DNA of 64,000 nucleotides from Azolla caroliniana (Eukaryota > Polypodiophyta). The stretch covers positions 22,072,001 through 22,136,000 of the forward strand of contig JBHGNT010000002.1 of the NCBI GenBank assembly GCA_043228905.1, written 5' to 3'. Each line of letters begins with the position of its first letter. Position 1 is the first letter of the stretch. The notes beneath the pieces are model-generated. The model was not told the origin of the DNA and did not search any database. It was given only the letters and a program-made list of their open reading frames with translations. Positions 1-9,251 of the stretch are shown one piece after another. A program made the position numbers and the translations under genes.

Positions 1-351
1 CACAGGAGGCCGAACCAAAGCAAACCCTAAGCAAAACACGAAGAAGAAGAAGAAGAAGAAGAAGAAGAACCTAACTCTAAACCTAACGGTATACCCTCTA
101 ATGCAAAATGGGCAACCCTTACACAAAGGGCGTTCCCTTCCTTTTATAGAACAAGGAAGGGGATGCGTTACAATGTGGGACAATCCCGACTTACATGGGA
201 TCGTCTGTCCCCGACTTGACTACTCTTCGGCGCCATAAAGGCGCCCTCGATATTCACACTAAATGTACACGGGTGCGTACACACGCAGCATCCCGCCGAT
301 GTAGCCAATGTTTCCCGGTTTCCGCCTCTGGCCGAAATTCTTCACGACAAT
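1..351. other. unassigned sequence left of Copia-1
   Basis: No gene seen. It holds a short GAA-type trinucleotide run at about 41-69 and then GC-richer sequence. The junction at 351/352 is where homology to the Copia-1 LTR begins abruptly, so this is probably a fragment of some other repeat joined by a deletion rather than the original insertion site. It does not resemble the gypsy pol sequence that flanks Copia-1 on its other side. Confidence 0.4.
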
Positions 352-679
352 GTAAAGGCTATATTCAAAACGATATAATTACTATGTACATACAACTATG
401 CTCAGTAGCATTATTTATACAAGTTCTCGTGGGACTGACAGAAGTACCCTGTACTTCAATGCTCACACGAGCATCAGACACTTACTACGAGACTATAATT
501 GCCTAGTAGTCTACACTAATACTAGGCTTCTGGTTACTGATTGGATTCGGCTAACCGGCTCCCCAGCTCACCGGCTCTGTTGCTTGCCGGCTCGGTTGCT
601 CACAGCTTACCGATCCGTCTCGCTTGCTGGCTCAGGCTTATTCAACCGATCCGGCTCCAGTTGAGCTTGCCGCTCAACA
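352..679 (-). repeat. Copia-1 3' LTR, outer end truncated
   Basis: Matches the 5' LTR at 6471-6782, ending in the same CTCAACA terminus. It has a 16-base stretch absent from the other copy, which accounts for the length difference (328 against 312). Homology stops at 352, so the TGTAAATG end and the target-site duplication are lost. The adjacent bases 680-691 read as a polypurine tract (CTTGAGGGGGAG) on the minus strand, which fixes this as the 3' LTR. Confidence 0.9.
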
Positions 680-1009
680 CTCCCCCTCAAGCTCAACTTG
701 AGGTTGGATCTTAGTGTCAGTCTCTGTGGCAGTCGGTTCTTCCAACCGACTTCTCCTGGCGTCACTTCGCCTTGCTCGCGCTCCGTGTCCGGTCCAGTTC
801 TGTTTGCCGCGACCCCTCTTGTTCTGCACGCCTCGACCTTCTCGATCGGTATGTCTCCTCAATGGGCCCCTCTCAGCTCCTTTGCTGCTATGACTCCGGT
901 GCTTATCGATCCATCGGTTTCTCCACGATGGCATCGACTTCCGCTGCATCCGTGTTTGCTTGGCCTTGAATTGATCCGGTTCTTCCGAATCGACTGTCTG
1001 CGATTCATT

Positions 1010-2842
1010 CTAGCTCTTGTCCGAATCGGTTGCTCCCGATTCTTCTTCTGGTTGCAAGCCCATTACCACATTGGACCATGTCCGGGTCTTGGCCTTCTTC
1101 CTTCGGTCGGCTCTGTCCTTCTTGACTTTGCCGCCTTCTGTTCTTCCCTCACCGGCGCAATCGGCAGTCTCTTTGCCTTTGCCCGTTCCGGTGTGTCTGC
1201 CCATTCTCCCCCTCAAGTGTGGCACATCGAGATGCTGAACACCAAGAATGTCGGTAAAGTGCTGCAACTTGTCTGATCTGAGCGGCTTGGTGAAGATGTC
1301 GGCAACTTGCCGATCCGTGTGAACATACCGTAGTTCAACTTCACCGCTCAGGACCTGCTCACGCACAAAGTGATAATGCACTTCTATGTGCTTTGTGGGA
1401 GCATGGAACACAGGGTTCTTGGCGAGTTGCATGTTGCTTATGTTGTCGCAGTAGACCAGAATCGGGGTCGATACCTCGATCCATAAGTCTTGCAGCAGTC
1501 GCTGAAGCCAAATGGCTTCACAGGTGGCAATGGTAGCGCCCCGATACTCAGCCTCAGTGCTCGATAGAGCAACTGTTGGATGTTTTTTGCTGCTCCACGC
1601 AACAGCCGCGCTACCTAAGGAAAACATATAACCGGAGGTTGATCGGCAATCTGATGCATCGCTGGCCCAGTCGGCATCCGTGTAACCGACGAGCTCTTCG
1701 GTTATACCTCGCCGGTATAACAATCCCCGGTCCTTCGTGCCGCTTACATATCGCAGTATCCGTTGCGTGCACTAAAGGTGCTCCATGGTCGGCTTCTGTA
1801 TGAACTGACTTATCACTCTGACGGGATAACTGATGTGAGGGCGTGTGATAGTCAGGTAAATAAGGCTTTCGACAATTTGTCAGAACCGTTTCTCGTTGCA
1901 GGCCGGTCCGGAGTTGGGACGGAGCTTTTGGTTCCGGTCCAAGGGTGTGGAGACAAGTCGGCATTTTGTCATGCCAAACTTGTACAGCATATTCAAGACG
2001 TAATGTCGTTGTGAGAGTAATATGTCGTCGGGGGTTCGGATCACCTCGATCCCAAGAAAATAATGAAGGTCCCCCAGGTCCTTCATCTCAAATGCGTCCG
2101 ACAACAGGGACTTGACGTGGTTGATTTCTGGAACACCCGGTCCGGTGATGACTAGATCATCAACATACAGCAGTATACATATCGGACCGGCTGAGCCTTG
2201 TTGGATGAACAATGAAGAGTCTGATTTGGAGGCCACAAACCCCACCTTACGCAACCGGTGCGTGATCTTCGCATTCCAAGCTCGAGGGGCTTGCTTCAAG
2301 CCGTACAACGACTTCTTCAGCCGTCATACCGCCGACTTGTTCATCTCCGATTGAAAGCCGGGGGGCTGAGTCATAAAGACTTCTTCCTCAAGATTACCTT
2401 GAAGAAATGCATTCTTCACATCCATTTGGTGAAGATGCCACCCCCTTGCGGCAGCAACCGCCAGCACCACACGAACCGTCGTCATCTTCGCTACTGGAGC
2501 GAAGGTCTCGTCGTAGTCGATTCCGTGGGTCTGCGTGTATCCCTTCGCGACTAACCGGGCTTTATACCGGTTAACAGAACCGTCGGCGTTGTACTTTACC
2601 TTGTATATCCACTTGCATCCGATCAGTTTACAGTGACGAGGGGGGTCCACCAGGTCCCATGTCTTGTTGACATCAAGTGCCCGCATTTCTTCCTCCATAG
2701 CGGCACGCCAATTTGTGTCCTTGGCCGCTTCTGCGTAGCTCTCCGGCTCATGCACTTCCGCCACCTTAGTCATGTACGCATAGTGATGCACCATGTACTC
2801 ATCGTACCCGTACCGCTTGGCAGGTGGACCGACATAACTCAC
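1010..2842 (-). pseudogene. Copia-1 reverse transcriptase and RNase H (broken)
   Basis: One reading frame runs through 2842-2324, 2308-1880 and 1723-1010, interrupted by TGA at 2324-2326 and a stop at 1880-1882. The first part carries the copia RT opening ([58 protein letters not shown]). The second has the catalytic YVDDLVITG. The third is RNase H with GYTDADWA, STSGYMF, SSTEAEY and the C-terminal ADIFTKPL. Homology to Copia-2 shows that the TGA replaces an arginine codon in RLKKSLYGLKQ. The tail after the RNase H motif is lysine/arginine rich and probably just read-through to 1010. Confidence 0.92.
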
Positions 2843-4163
2843 TAGTACCCGGCTTAAGGCCTTTCTTGGCCAATTCGGTCTTCATTGCCGAAGATCCGCC
2901 TTTGTCCTTGCCGGAGTCGGATGCACACTGATCCGACTCATCGTTGCCGGTTTCGAATTCCGGCATCTTCTTCTTCCCCTTCTCTTTGCGTATGAACCGT
3001 CTCCTCAATTCCATGCGCGGGGAGTGCACGACAGAGTCTCCACTACTCGTCGGTTCCTCATCGGACTGGTCAGATTGACTCAGTCTCTCGTTCGGCCCGC
3101 TCAACCGGAACGATTCCGGACTCTCATCCTGAGTCCACGCCTCATCATCCTCTACCTGGGCCGGTTCAGGCTCACTAGCCTCATCCTCCGGCATCGGGTC
3201 AGATTCGGAAGTCGGAGTCGGTAGGGAGTACCACGATGCCGATTCATCAAACTCGACATCTCGACTAACTCTGACTAGCTTTGTCCGGGGGTTATAACAC
3301 TTATAACCCTTTTGCTCTTGAGCATAGCCAACTAGGATGCATTTTTCCGATTTTGCATCCAGATTCCTCCGCTTCTCATCCGGTACATGCACATATGCAA
3401 TGCTACCAAAGATCTTAAGGTGTCTCAAATTCGGTTTGCGCCCAAAATACAGCTCGTGAGCTGACACCTTGTCACCGATCCGGTTCTGCATGTAGACAGT
3501 CGTTTGGACTGCCTCCGCCCAATAGAATTTGGGCATGCTCTTTTCCTCTAGCATTTCCCTTGCTGCATCAATGAGCGACCAGTTCTTCCTCTCGGCAACA
3601 CCGTTCTGTTGCGGTGTGTATCTGCTGTTGAACTCTCGCTGAATTCCCGTTTGCTGTAGATAACTGTTGAATTGGCCGGAAAAGTATTCTTTCCCGCCGT
3701 CCGACCGCAGGCATTTGATCTTCCTCTCTGATTCCCGTTCCACCATGCTTTGGAGACTCCGGAAACACTCGAAGACTTCGCTCTTCCGCTCAATGATGTA
3801 GATCCATGTGTGCCGCGTATAGTCGTCGATGAAGGAGACGAAATATCGACTCCCGCCAAGACTAACATTGTGTGCCGGTCCCCACACATCCGAATGGATT
3901 AGGTCGAGCTTGTTATGCCTCAGGTTACGTTCGGTAGGGAATGGAAGCCGGTGTTGCTTCCCGAGTTGGCAGGCTTCACATACTTGGGCCTTCCGGCGGC
4001 TGAACTTCGGCAAACCGAAAACAACTTGTTTCGTTTGCAGGTCTTGAAGCCTCTGGTAATTGACGTGGCCTATCCGCTTGTGCCACAGGTCGATGTCTGA
4101 TTCGACCTTCTGTCCTTTTGCAAACAGAGCGGTGTCGACGTCATTGGTGTCGAGGATAAACAT
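2799..4163 (-). pseudogene. Copia-1 integrase
   Basis: An open stretch of 454 codons. It starts inside the pre-integrase zinc-binding region (H...H...CEACQLGKQH), then has the catalytic core with HSDVWGP, FIDDYTRHTW and RYTPQQNGVAERKN supplying the D-D-E acidic residues, and then the copia-type KIFGSIAYVHVPDEKRR and KGYKCYNPRT motifs. An acidic/serine-rich linker leads towards RT, and the frame is lost by a frameshift near 2840-2860. The upstream end at 4163 is not a natural start: it is the edge of an insertion that separates integrase from protease. Confidence 0.92.
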
Positions 4164-4173
4164 TATTGCTATG

Positions 4174-4473
4174 ACCGTAGGATCGTGACAAGGAGTGCGA
4201 GCGAACTAGCACAATTATTGAGATGATATGGGAAGAGTAAGAAAAGAAATAAAGCAATGATGCAAGTGAAACTAAGGTGAGTAGGATTAGAGGTGACCAA
4301 GAGTAAAAGAGAATGAGAGAATGAGATGAAAGAAGAAGAGAAGAGTGAGTGAGAAAAGAGAAAAGCTTAAGAAATTTTCATTAGAAAGACCTTGTGCAAA
4401 CTAGTTTCGCTCTAGGTAGAGCTCATCAGTGCCAAGGTCATTTACAACAAGAGGGTAGGTTTATATAGGGGGA

Positions 4474-4528
<55 letters not shown>

Positions 4529-4979
4529 GGAGTTTAATGATGGGAGAGAGGGAAACGGGGAATTGTGATAGGTAATGGATTGGTTAGTGAAAGTGGGTTA
4601 GAGGGGGGTTATATGTATGTACATGATAAGTGATAGGTGGGGGTGGGTGTGGGGGTGGGATATAAAAGGCATATAGTATTAAGTGGGAGTTTTTATGGAT
4701 TTATATTTAGTTTTGACGAGAAGGGAATGAATGGACTTAGACTTAGTCCAACATATGAAGGGTCGTGGTAGTTCGGATAGTTGGGGATGTGTGGCTAAAT
4801 CTGCGTGGAGGTTTTCTAGCATGTCGTGAATTCCTGATCTAGGGGTATCTTTCGTATACCTAAGTTTGAAGATGATAGGTATAAGGGTACTTTTAGGTTT
4901 TCTACTAAATACTAGTGATTTCCTAGCGTTAAATGGCACCTTTTTATAATTCTCTAATATAAAAGAAAGGGGATACCGT
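4174..4979. mobile_element. 806-base insertion inside Copia-1 pol with 5-base duplication
   Basis: The sequence is foreign to the copia frame. It is flanked by CTATG at 4169-4173 and again at 4980-4984. Removing 4174-4979 plus one CTATG (811 bases) puts protease (frame of 4974) and integrase (frame of 4163) in register and rebuilds QGRIAIMFILDT, closely matching Copia-2. The insert holds a purine-rich stretch and a GA run at about 4482-4524. No protein motif is seen. The ends are not TG/CA and no convincing inverted repeats are present, so the element class is unclear. A decayed solo LTR is possible because of the 5-base duplication. Confidence 0.75.
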
Positions 4980-6294
4980 CTATGCGCCCTTGCACAATAA
5001 TCTGGCCCTCTTCCTCGATGAAGCACCCGAGGTGCGTAAACCGCACATGCATCCCCTGGTCGACGATCTGTCCGACCGACACCAGGTTCTTCGTGATTGT
5101 CGGAACGTGTAATACGTTCATCAGCTTCCCTTTCTCTCCGACGTGGCTCAAAGGGACTTCTTCGACGTGCACGATTGGGTGAGGAGTGTCATCTCCGGTT
5201 TCGACTACTCCTGGTTGATCCGGTTTTTCCAAAAAGGAGAACCACTCTTTGTGGCTCATCATGTGGTTCGACGCACCGGAATCAACATACCACACTTCCT
5301 CCGATTTGGAAGTGGTCTTCTTCATCGAGTTCGCCTCGTGCTTCATCACCAAGGCTGGCCCGTTACCGTTCTTGGATCCTCCCGATCCCTTCACGTAGTG
5401 CGAGCTTTGTTGGTCATCCTTGCCGGATCCGGATTTGTCCGAATCGGCTCATTTTCTCCAGCACTCGCTTTCTCTGTGGCCCTTTTTGCCACAGTACCAG
5501 CATTCCGTTGCTGACTTCTCTTGGTGTCTTCCGGTGTCGCCATGACTCCCCCTACCTGTGGGAGTCTCGGAATTGCTGTCGGCATGTTCTCTATGCCTTC
5601 GTTCTTGCTCTTGCCGGCCGCCTCCATGGCATGCCAACCCGCCTCGTCCACCACGCCCACGAGACCGATCCGCCTCCATCTACAGCATCCGGATGTCAGT
5701 GGGTGCGCTAGTTGACGCACCGGCGTGGTTCTCCTTTATAAGGAGCATCGACTGTAAGTCGAAAAATGACGGCGTATTCTCCCTTGTACACACCGCCGTT
5801 CGGAACGCTCTGAACTTAGATGCCATGCCCCCAAGACAGACCTGTACCATCTCGTCTTCCTTTACAGTAACGTTGATAGAGCCAAGTGAGTCACAGATCT
5901 CTTTGATCTGGGCCATGTAATCCGCCACCGACATGTCCTTCTGTCGGACAATGCTCAACTCCTGTCGAAGTTGCAGCTTCCGGGCTATAGTGCTCGCGGC
6001 GAAAACCTTCTTCAGGTTCCCCCAAGCCTCCTTCGGTGTCTTGGTGTCTTGGATGTGGCTCAACAGCTGGTCTCCAACACTGGACACGAAGCAGTACATC
6101 ACTCTACATGTCGATTGTTCCCACACTGGGAAGTCCTTATGTGCCGCATCAGGTGTTGTTTCGTTGGCTCCTTCAACAAAACTCCAGTAGCCATGCCCAA
6201 GCAGGTACTGGTGCATCTTATACGACCAAGATGCATAGTTGGATCTGTCGAGTTTCTCCATAGGGAGCGAGCTAGCCATCCCTCTATCCATCAC
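4980..6294 (-). pseudogene. Copia-1 gag and protease (in-frame stops)
   Basis: A single frame starts at the ATG at 6294. The gag core has MEKLDRSNYASW, EAWGNLKKVFAAS and the LRQELSIVRQKDMSVADY helix. The zinc knuckle CWYCGKKGHRESEC follows, then the aspartic protease WYVDSGASNHM. TAG at 5680-5682 (a tyrosine codon in Copia-2) and TGA at 5449-5451 interrupt it. Because gag and pol share one frame, the element originally made a single polyprotein with no frameshift signal. Confidence 0.9.
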
Positions 6295-6371
6295 TTCTCT
6301 GTCTGCTATTTTACGACTTGTTAGGGTTTTCTTTCAAGCGTTTGTCGGCTGCAGAGGCTCTCAACCCTCAC

Positions 6372-6383
6372 GCTTTGATACCA
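6372..6383 (-). other. Copia-1 primer-binding site
   Basis: On the minus strand this reads TGGTATCAAAGC, one base different from the TGGTATCAGAGC complementary to plant initiator tRNA-Met. It directly abuts the LTR terminus at 6384, as expected. Confidence 0.85.
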
Positions 6384-6782
6384 TGTAAATGATTACTTGC
6401 AGAAGCGTTAGAAAACAGAGAAGGTAGGTAATACACAGAGTACACGGGAGAGACAGAGAGAGAGCAGAACGTAAAGGCTATATTCAAAACGATATAATCA
6501 CTCTGTACATACAACTATGCTCAGTAGCATTATTTATACAAGTCCTCGTGGGACTGACAGAAGTATTGCGTACTTCAATGCTCACACGAGCATCTTACAC
6601 TTAGTACGAGACTATAATTGCCTAATAGTCTACACTAATACTAGGCTTCCGGTTACTGATTGGATCCGGCTAACCGGCTCCCCAGCTCACCGGCTCAGTT
6701 GCTCACAGCTTACCGATCCGTCTCGCTTGCCAGCTCAGGCTTATTCAGCCGATCCGACTCCAATTGAGCTTGCCGCTCAACA
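6384..6782 (-). repeat. Copia-1 5' LTR (complete) with TATA box
   Basis: 399 bases bounded by TG and CA in the usual inverted TG...CA form. The inner end abuts the primer site and the outer end abuts gypsy coding sequence at 6783. On the minus strand a TATAAATA box lies at 6531-6538, a plausible core promoter for the element. Confidence 0.9.
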
Positions 6783-8782
6783 TACTAGAAGCTTATGCAT
6801 CAGACTTCGCACTAGGAAGCATAGTATCCCAGATTAGCAATGATGGCCAACTGCACCCTGTGGCTTTTCATTCACAGAAATTCAAAGCTGTAGAAATCAA
6901 CTATGAGATTCACGACAAAGAGCTTCTTGCCATTGTGGATTCTTTTCAACAATGGCGTCATTTTTTGGAGGGTCCGTCTCAACAAATCATTGTCTATAAT
7001 AATCACAAAAATCTAATGTACTTCCAAAGTGCTCAAGACTTGAGTCATCGACAAGCTCGTTGGGCGCAATTTTTAACTCGTTTTGACTTCATAATTCTAT
7101 ATCGCCCTGGGACGCAACAAGGAAAAGCAGATGCTTTATCTCGGCATTCATATATGGAACTTCAACCAGGAGAGGCCGCATTTGAAAGTCAGAAGCAAAT
7201 CCTCTTGGGTCTTGACCGTCTACGACTAATGGCTTTTCATGCTATAGACACACCCGGGGATTCAAGTCTTCTGGACTCCATTCGGGAGCATATTGAGATT
7301 GATGAATTCACCCAAGATATTCTGAACCATATTATCCCAGATCGCGCTTCTTGTTCACAATCTCAAAATCCTCATCAAGACTACAACAAGTTCAATTGGC
7401 ATGATGGTTTACTTTTTCGACAAAATCTCTTATATGTGCCTGATGGTCCTTCTCGACTCCAAGTCTTGCAACAATGCCATGACACACCAATGGCTGGACA
7501 TTTCGGCATCCACAAGACTTTGGCATTAATTTCTCGAAGGTATTGGTGGCCACGACTTCACCATTTTGTTACGGATTATGTTCGTAGTTGTGATACATGT
7601 TGCCGATCCAAAAAACCTCGACATCATCCATATGGCTTATTACAGCCAATGCCTATTCCTAAGAGTCCATGGAAATCTATTTCATTGGACTTCATTACGG
7701 ATCTACCACCTTCCAAGGGTTTTGATTCAATTCTCACGGTAGTAGATCGTTTTACCAAGATGGCACATTTTCTTCCCTGCACAAAGGCCATTACCAGCCA
7801 AGAGACAGCCGAGTTACTCATGCGAGAGGTGTTTCGGCATCATGGTCTTCCTGATGATATTATCAGTGATTAGGGTCCCCAATTCATCTCAAAATTTTGG
7901 CGGCACATGCTCAAACTCTTACATACTTCTTGCAAACTCTCTTCCGGCTACCATCCAGAAACTAATGGACAGAGTGAGCGCACCAACAAAACAGTAGAAC
8001 AATATCTTCGTTGTTTTGTCAACTATCAACAAGATGATTGGGTTGATCTATTACATTTGGTGGAATTTTCTTACAACTCAGAACATTCTTCTACTGGATA
8101 TTCCCCATTTTTTGCAAACATTGGGTACCATCCTCGTTGGACTATGCTTGAACATCCCGAACTCATGACAAATCCGGCTGCTGAAGATCGGCTCACCTTA
8201 CTCCAAGAAGTTCAAGATATCCTTTTGCACCATTTATGTGATGCTCAAAACACTCAAAAGAAGGTTGTCGACCATCATCGACGTGATTCATCGACTACGT
8301 TTCAAGTGGGAGATCGAGTATGGCTTTTACAAGGTCGCATTAAACAACTCGACCTTCCTACAAATTGGATTATCAACGTTTTGGCCCATATGTGATATCT
8401 GGTAAGATCAATGATGTGGCATTTCGCCTTGATCTTCCCCATCATATGCATCTTCACCCGGTCTTCCATGTTTCACTTTTGGAGCCGTACACAACCAGCT
8501 CTATTCCAGGCTGTCTTACATCTCCCCCACCTCCAATCAAAGTTTCGAATGGCTCTGAATATGAAGTTGTTGCCATTCTCGACTCCAAGATCGTTCGCAA
8601 TAAACTGTATTATTTGGTTGACTGGTTAGGTTATACACCTAATGATTGAACATGGAAACCTCTTGAAAATCTTGCTAATGCCTCCGAAATGGTTGTTGCG
8701 TTTCACAACAAATATCCCCATAAGCCAAGTCCAAAATCTTGTCTTCCGACTCGTGGAACTCATCGTCGAAAAGGGGGCATAA
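6783..8782 (+). pseudogene. Ty3/gypsy chromovirus pol 3' half: RNase H, integrase, chromodomain
   Basis: Begins mid-RNase H at the Copia-1 LTR edge (ASDFALGSIVSQ, HDKELLAIV, WRHFLEG, QARWAQFL, KADALSR). Integrase follows with the HHCC zinc region (H...H...CDTCCRSK), WKSISLDFITDLP, TVVDRFTKMAHF and GYHPETNGQSERTN. TAG at 7871-7873 replaces the residue after SD in the SD-x-GPQF motif. A frameshift lies near 8365-8395. A chromodomain closes it (YEVVAILDSK, YYLVDWLGY, TWKPLENL) with TGA at 8647-8649 inside. The chromodomain places it among chromoviruses, known for heterochromatin targeting. A purine tract lies at about 8768-8782. Confidence 0.93.
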
Positions 8783-8928
8783 TGTCATGACGACATACAT
8801 TTTGGCCTTACAAGGATTCGAGCCCAAGACATCTTGGTCTATATGTTAGACCTTTAACCATTATACTAACATATATGATGTATAGTTATGATAAATGTAT
8901 TATTAGTTATTACAAGATATTTAGAGTA

Positions 8929-9029
8929 TTCTAGAACATTCTAGAGTATTCCAGAACATTCTAGGATATTCCATTATTATATTAAATATCATAAATATCT
9001 AAAATATTCTAGAACATTCTAGAATACTC
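8929..9029 (+). promoter_or_regulatory. heat-shock-element-like arrays in the chromovirus LTR
   Basis: Two blocks of alternating TTC and GAA triplets at exact 5-base spacing. The first (8929-8971) has nine units: TTC, GAA, TTC, GAG, TTC, GAA, TTC, GGA, TTC. The second (9007-9029) has TTC, GAA, TTC, GAA, CTC. The second ends 10 bases before the TATA box at 9040. Contiguous inverted nGAAn/nTTCn units are the binding site of heat-shock factor trimers. The spacing is directly visible; function is inferred. Confidence 0.75.
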
Positions 9030-9039
9030 CATAAGGACC

Positions 9040-9047
9040 TATAAATA
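9040..9047 (+). promoter_or_regulatory. TATA box of chromovirus LTR
   Basis: TATAAATA downstream of the heat-shock-like arrays and upstream of the CT-rich leader. The position within the LTR is typical of a U3 core promoter. Confidence 0.7.
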
Positions 9048-9251
9048 GGTGTCTATTCATTCATCACAACTCATTCGGTTCAACACCAGTTTGTAGCCCC
9101 TTAGCCTACTCTTTGTAATCATTGCTCTCTTATAATATAAACTCTCTTTCCATTTCTAGTGTTCTCTCTCTCTCTCTCTCTCTCCCTCCCTCTCTCCCTC
9201 TACCTTCTATTGTCATCTTATTTTTCTCTCTCCTATTCTCAAGTCACGACA

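Larger units (their letters stand above)
352..6782 (-). mobile_element. Copia-1: Ty1/copia LTR retrotransposon, degraded, nested
   Basis: A minus-strand copia element. Reading down from 6782: 5' LTR (6384-6782), primer site (6372-6383), gag with zinc knuckle, protease, integrase, reverse transcriptase, RNase H, polypurine tract (about 680-691) and 3' LTR (352-679). This is the canonical copia order PR-INT-RT-RH. The LTR copies differ at roughly 19 of about 312 aligned bases plus one 16-base indel (my manual count), so the insertion is not recent. Pol has in-frame stops at 5680-5682, 5449-5451 and 2324-2326, another at 1880-1882, a frameshift near 2840 and an 806-base insertion, so it cannot be autonomous. 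The outer about 85 bases of the 3' LTR are missing. Confidence 0.93.
8783..9251 (+). repeat. chromovirus 3' LTR
   Basis: 469 bases from TGTCATGACGACA to AAGTCACGACA, directly after the purine-rich tract AAAAGGGGGCATAA. TATAAATA sits at 9040-9047, followed by a CT-rich leader including a CT run at about 9163-9183. No matching 5' LTR is in the window because Copia-1 replaces the upstream part. Its right edge abuts Copia-2 RNase H sequence, so this element probably inserted into Copia-2. Confidence 0.88.
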
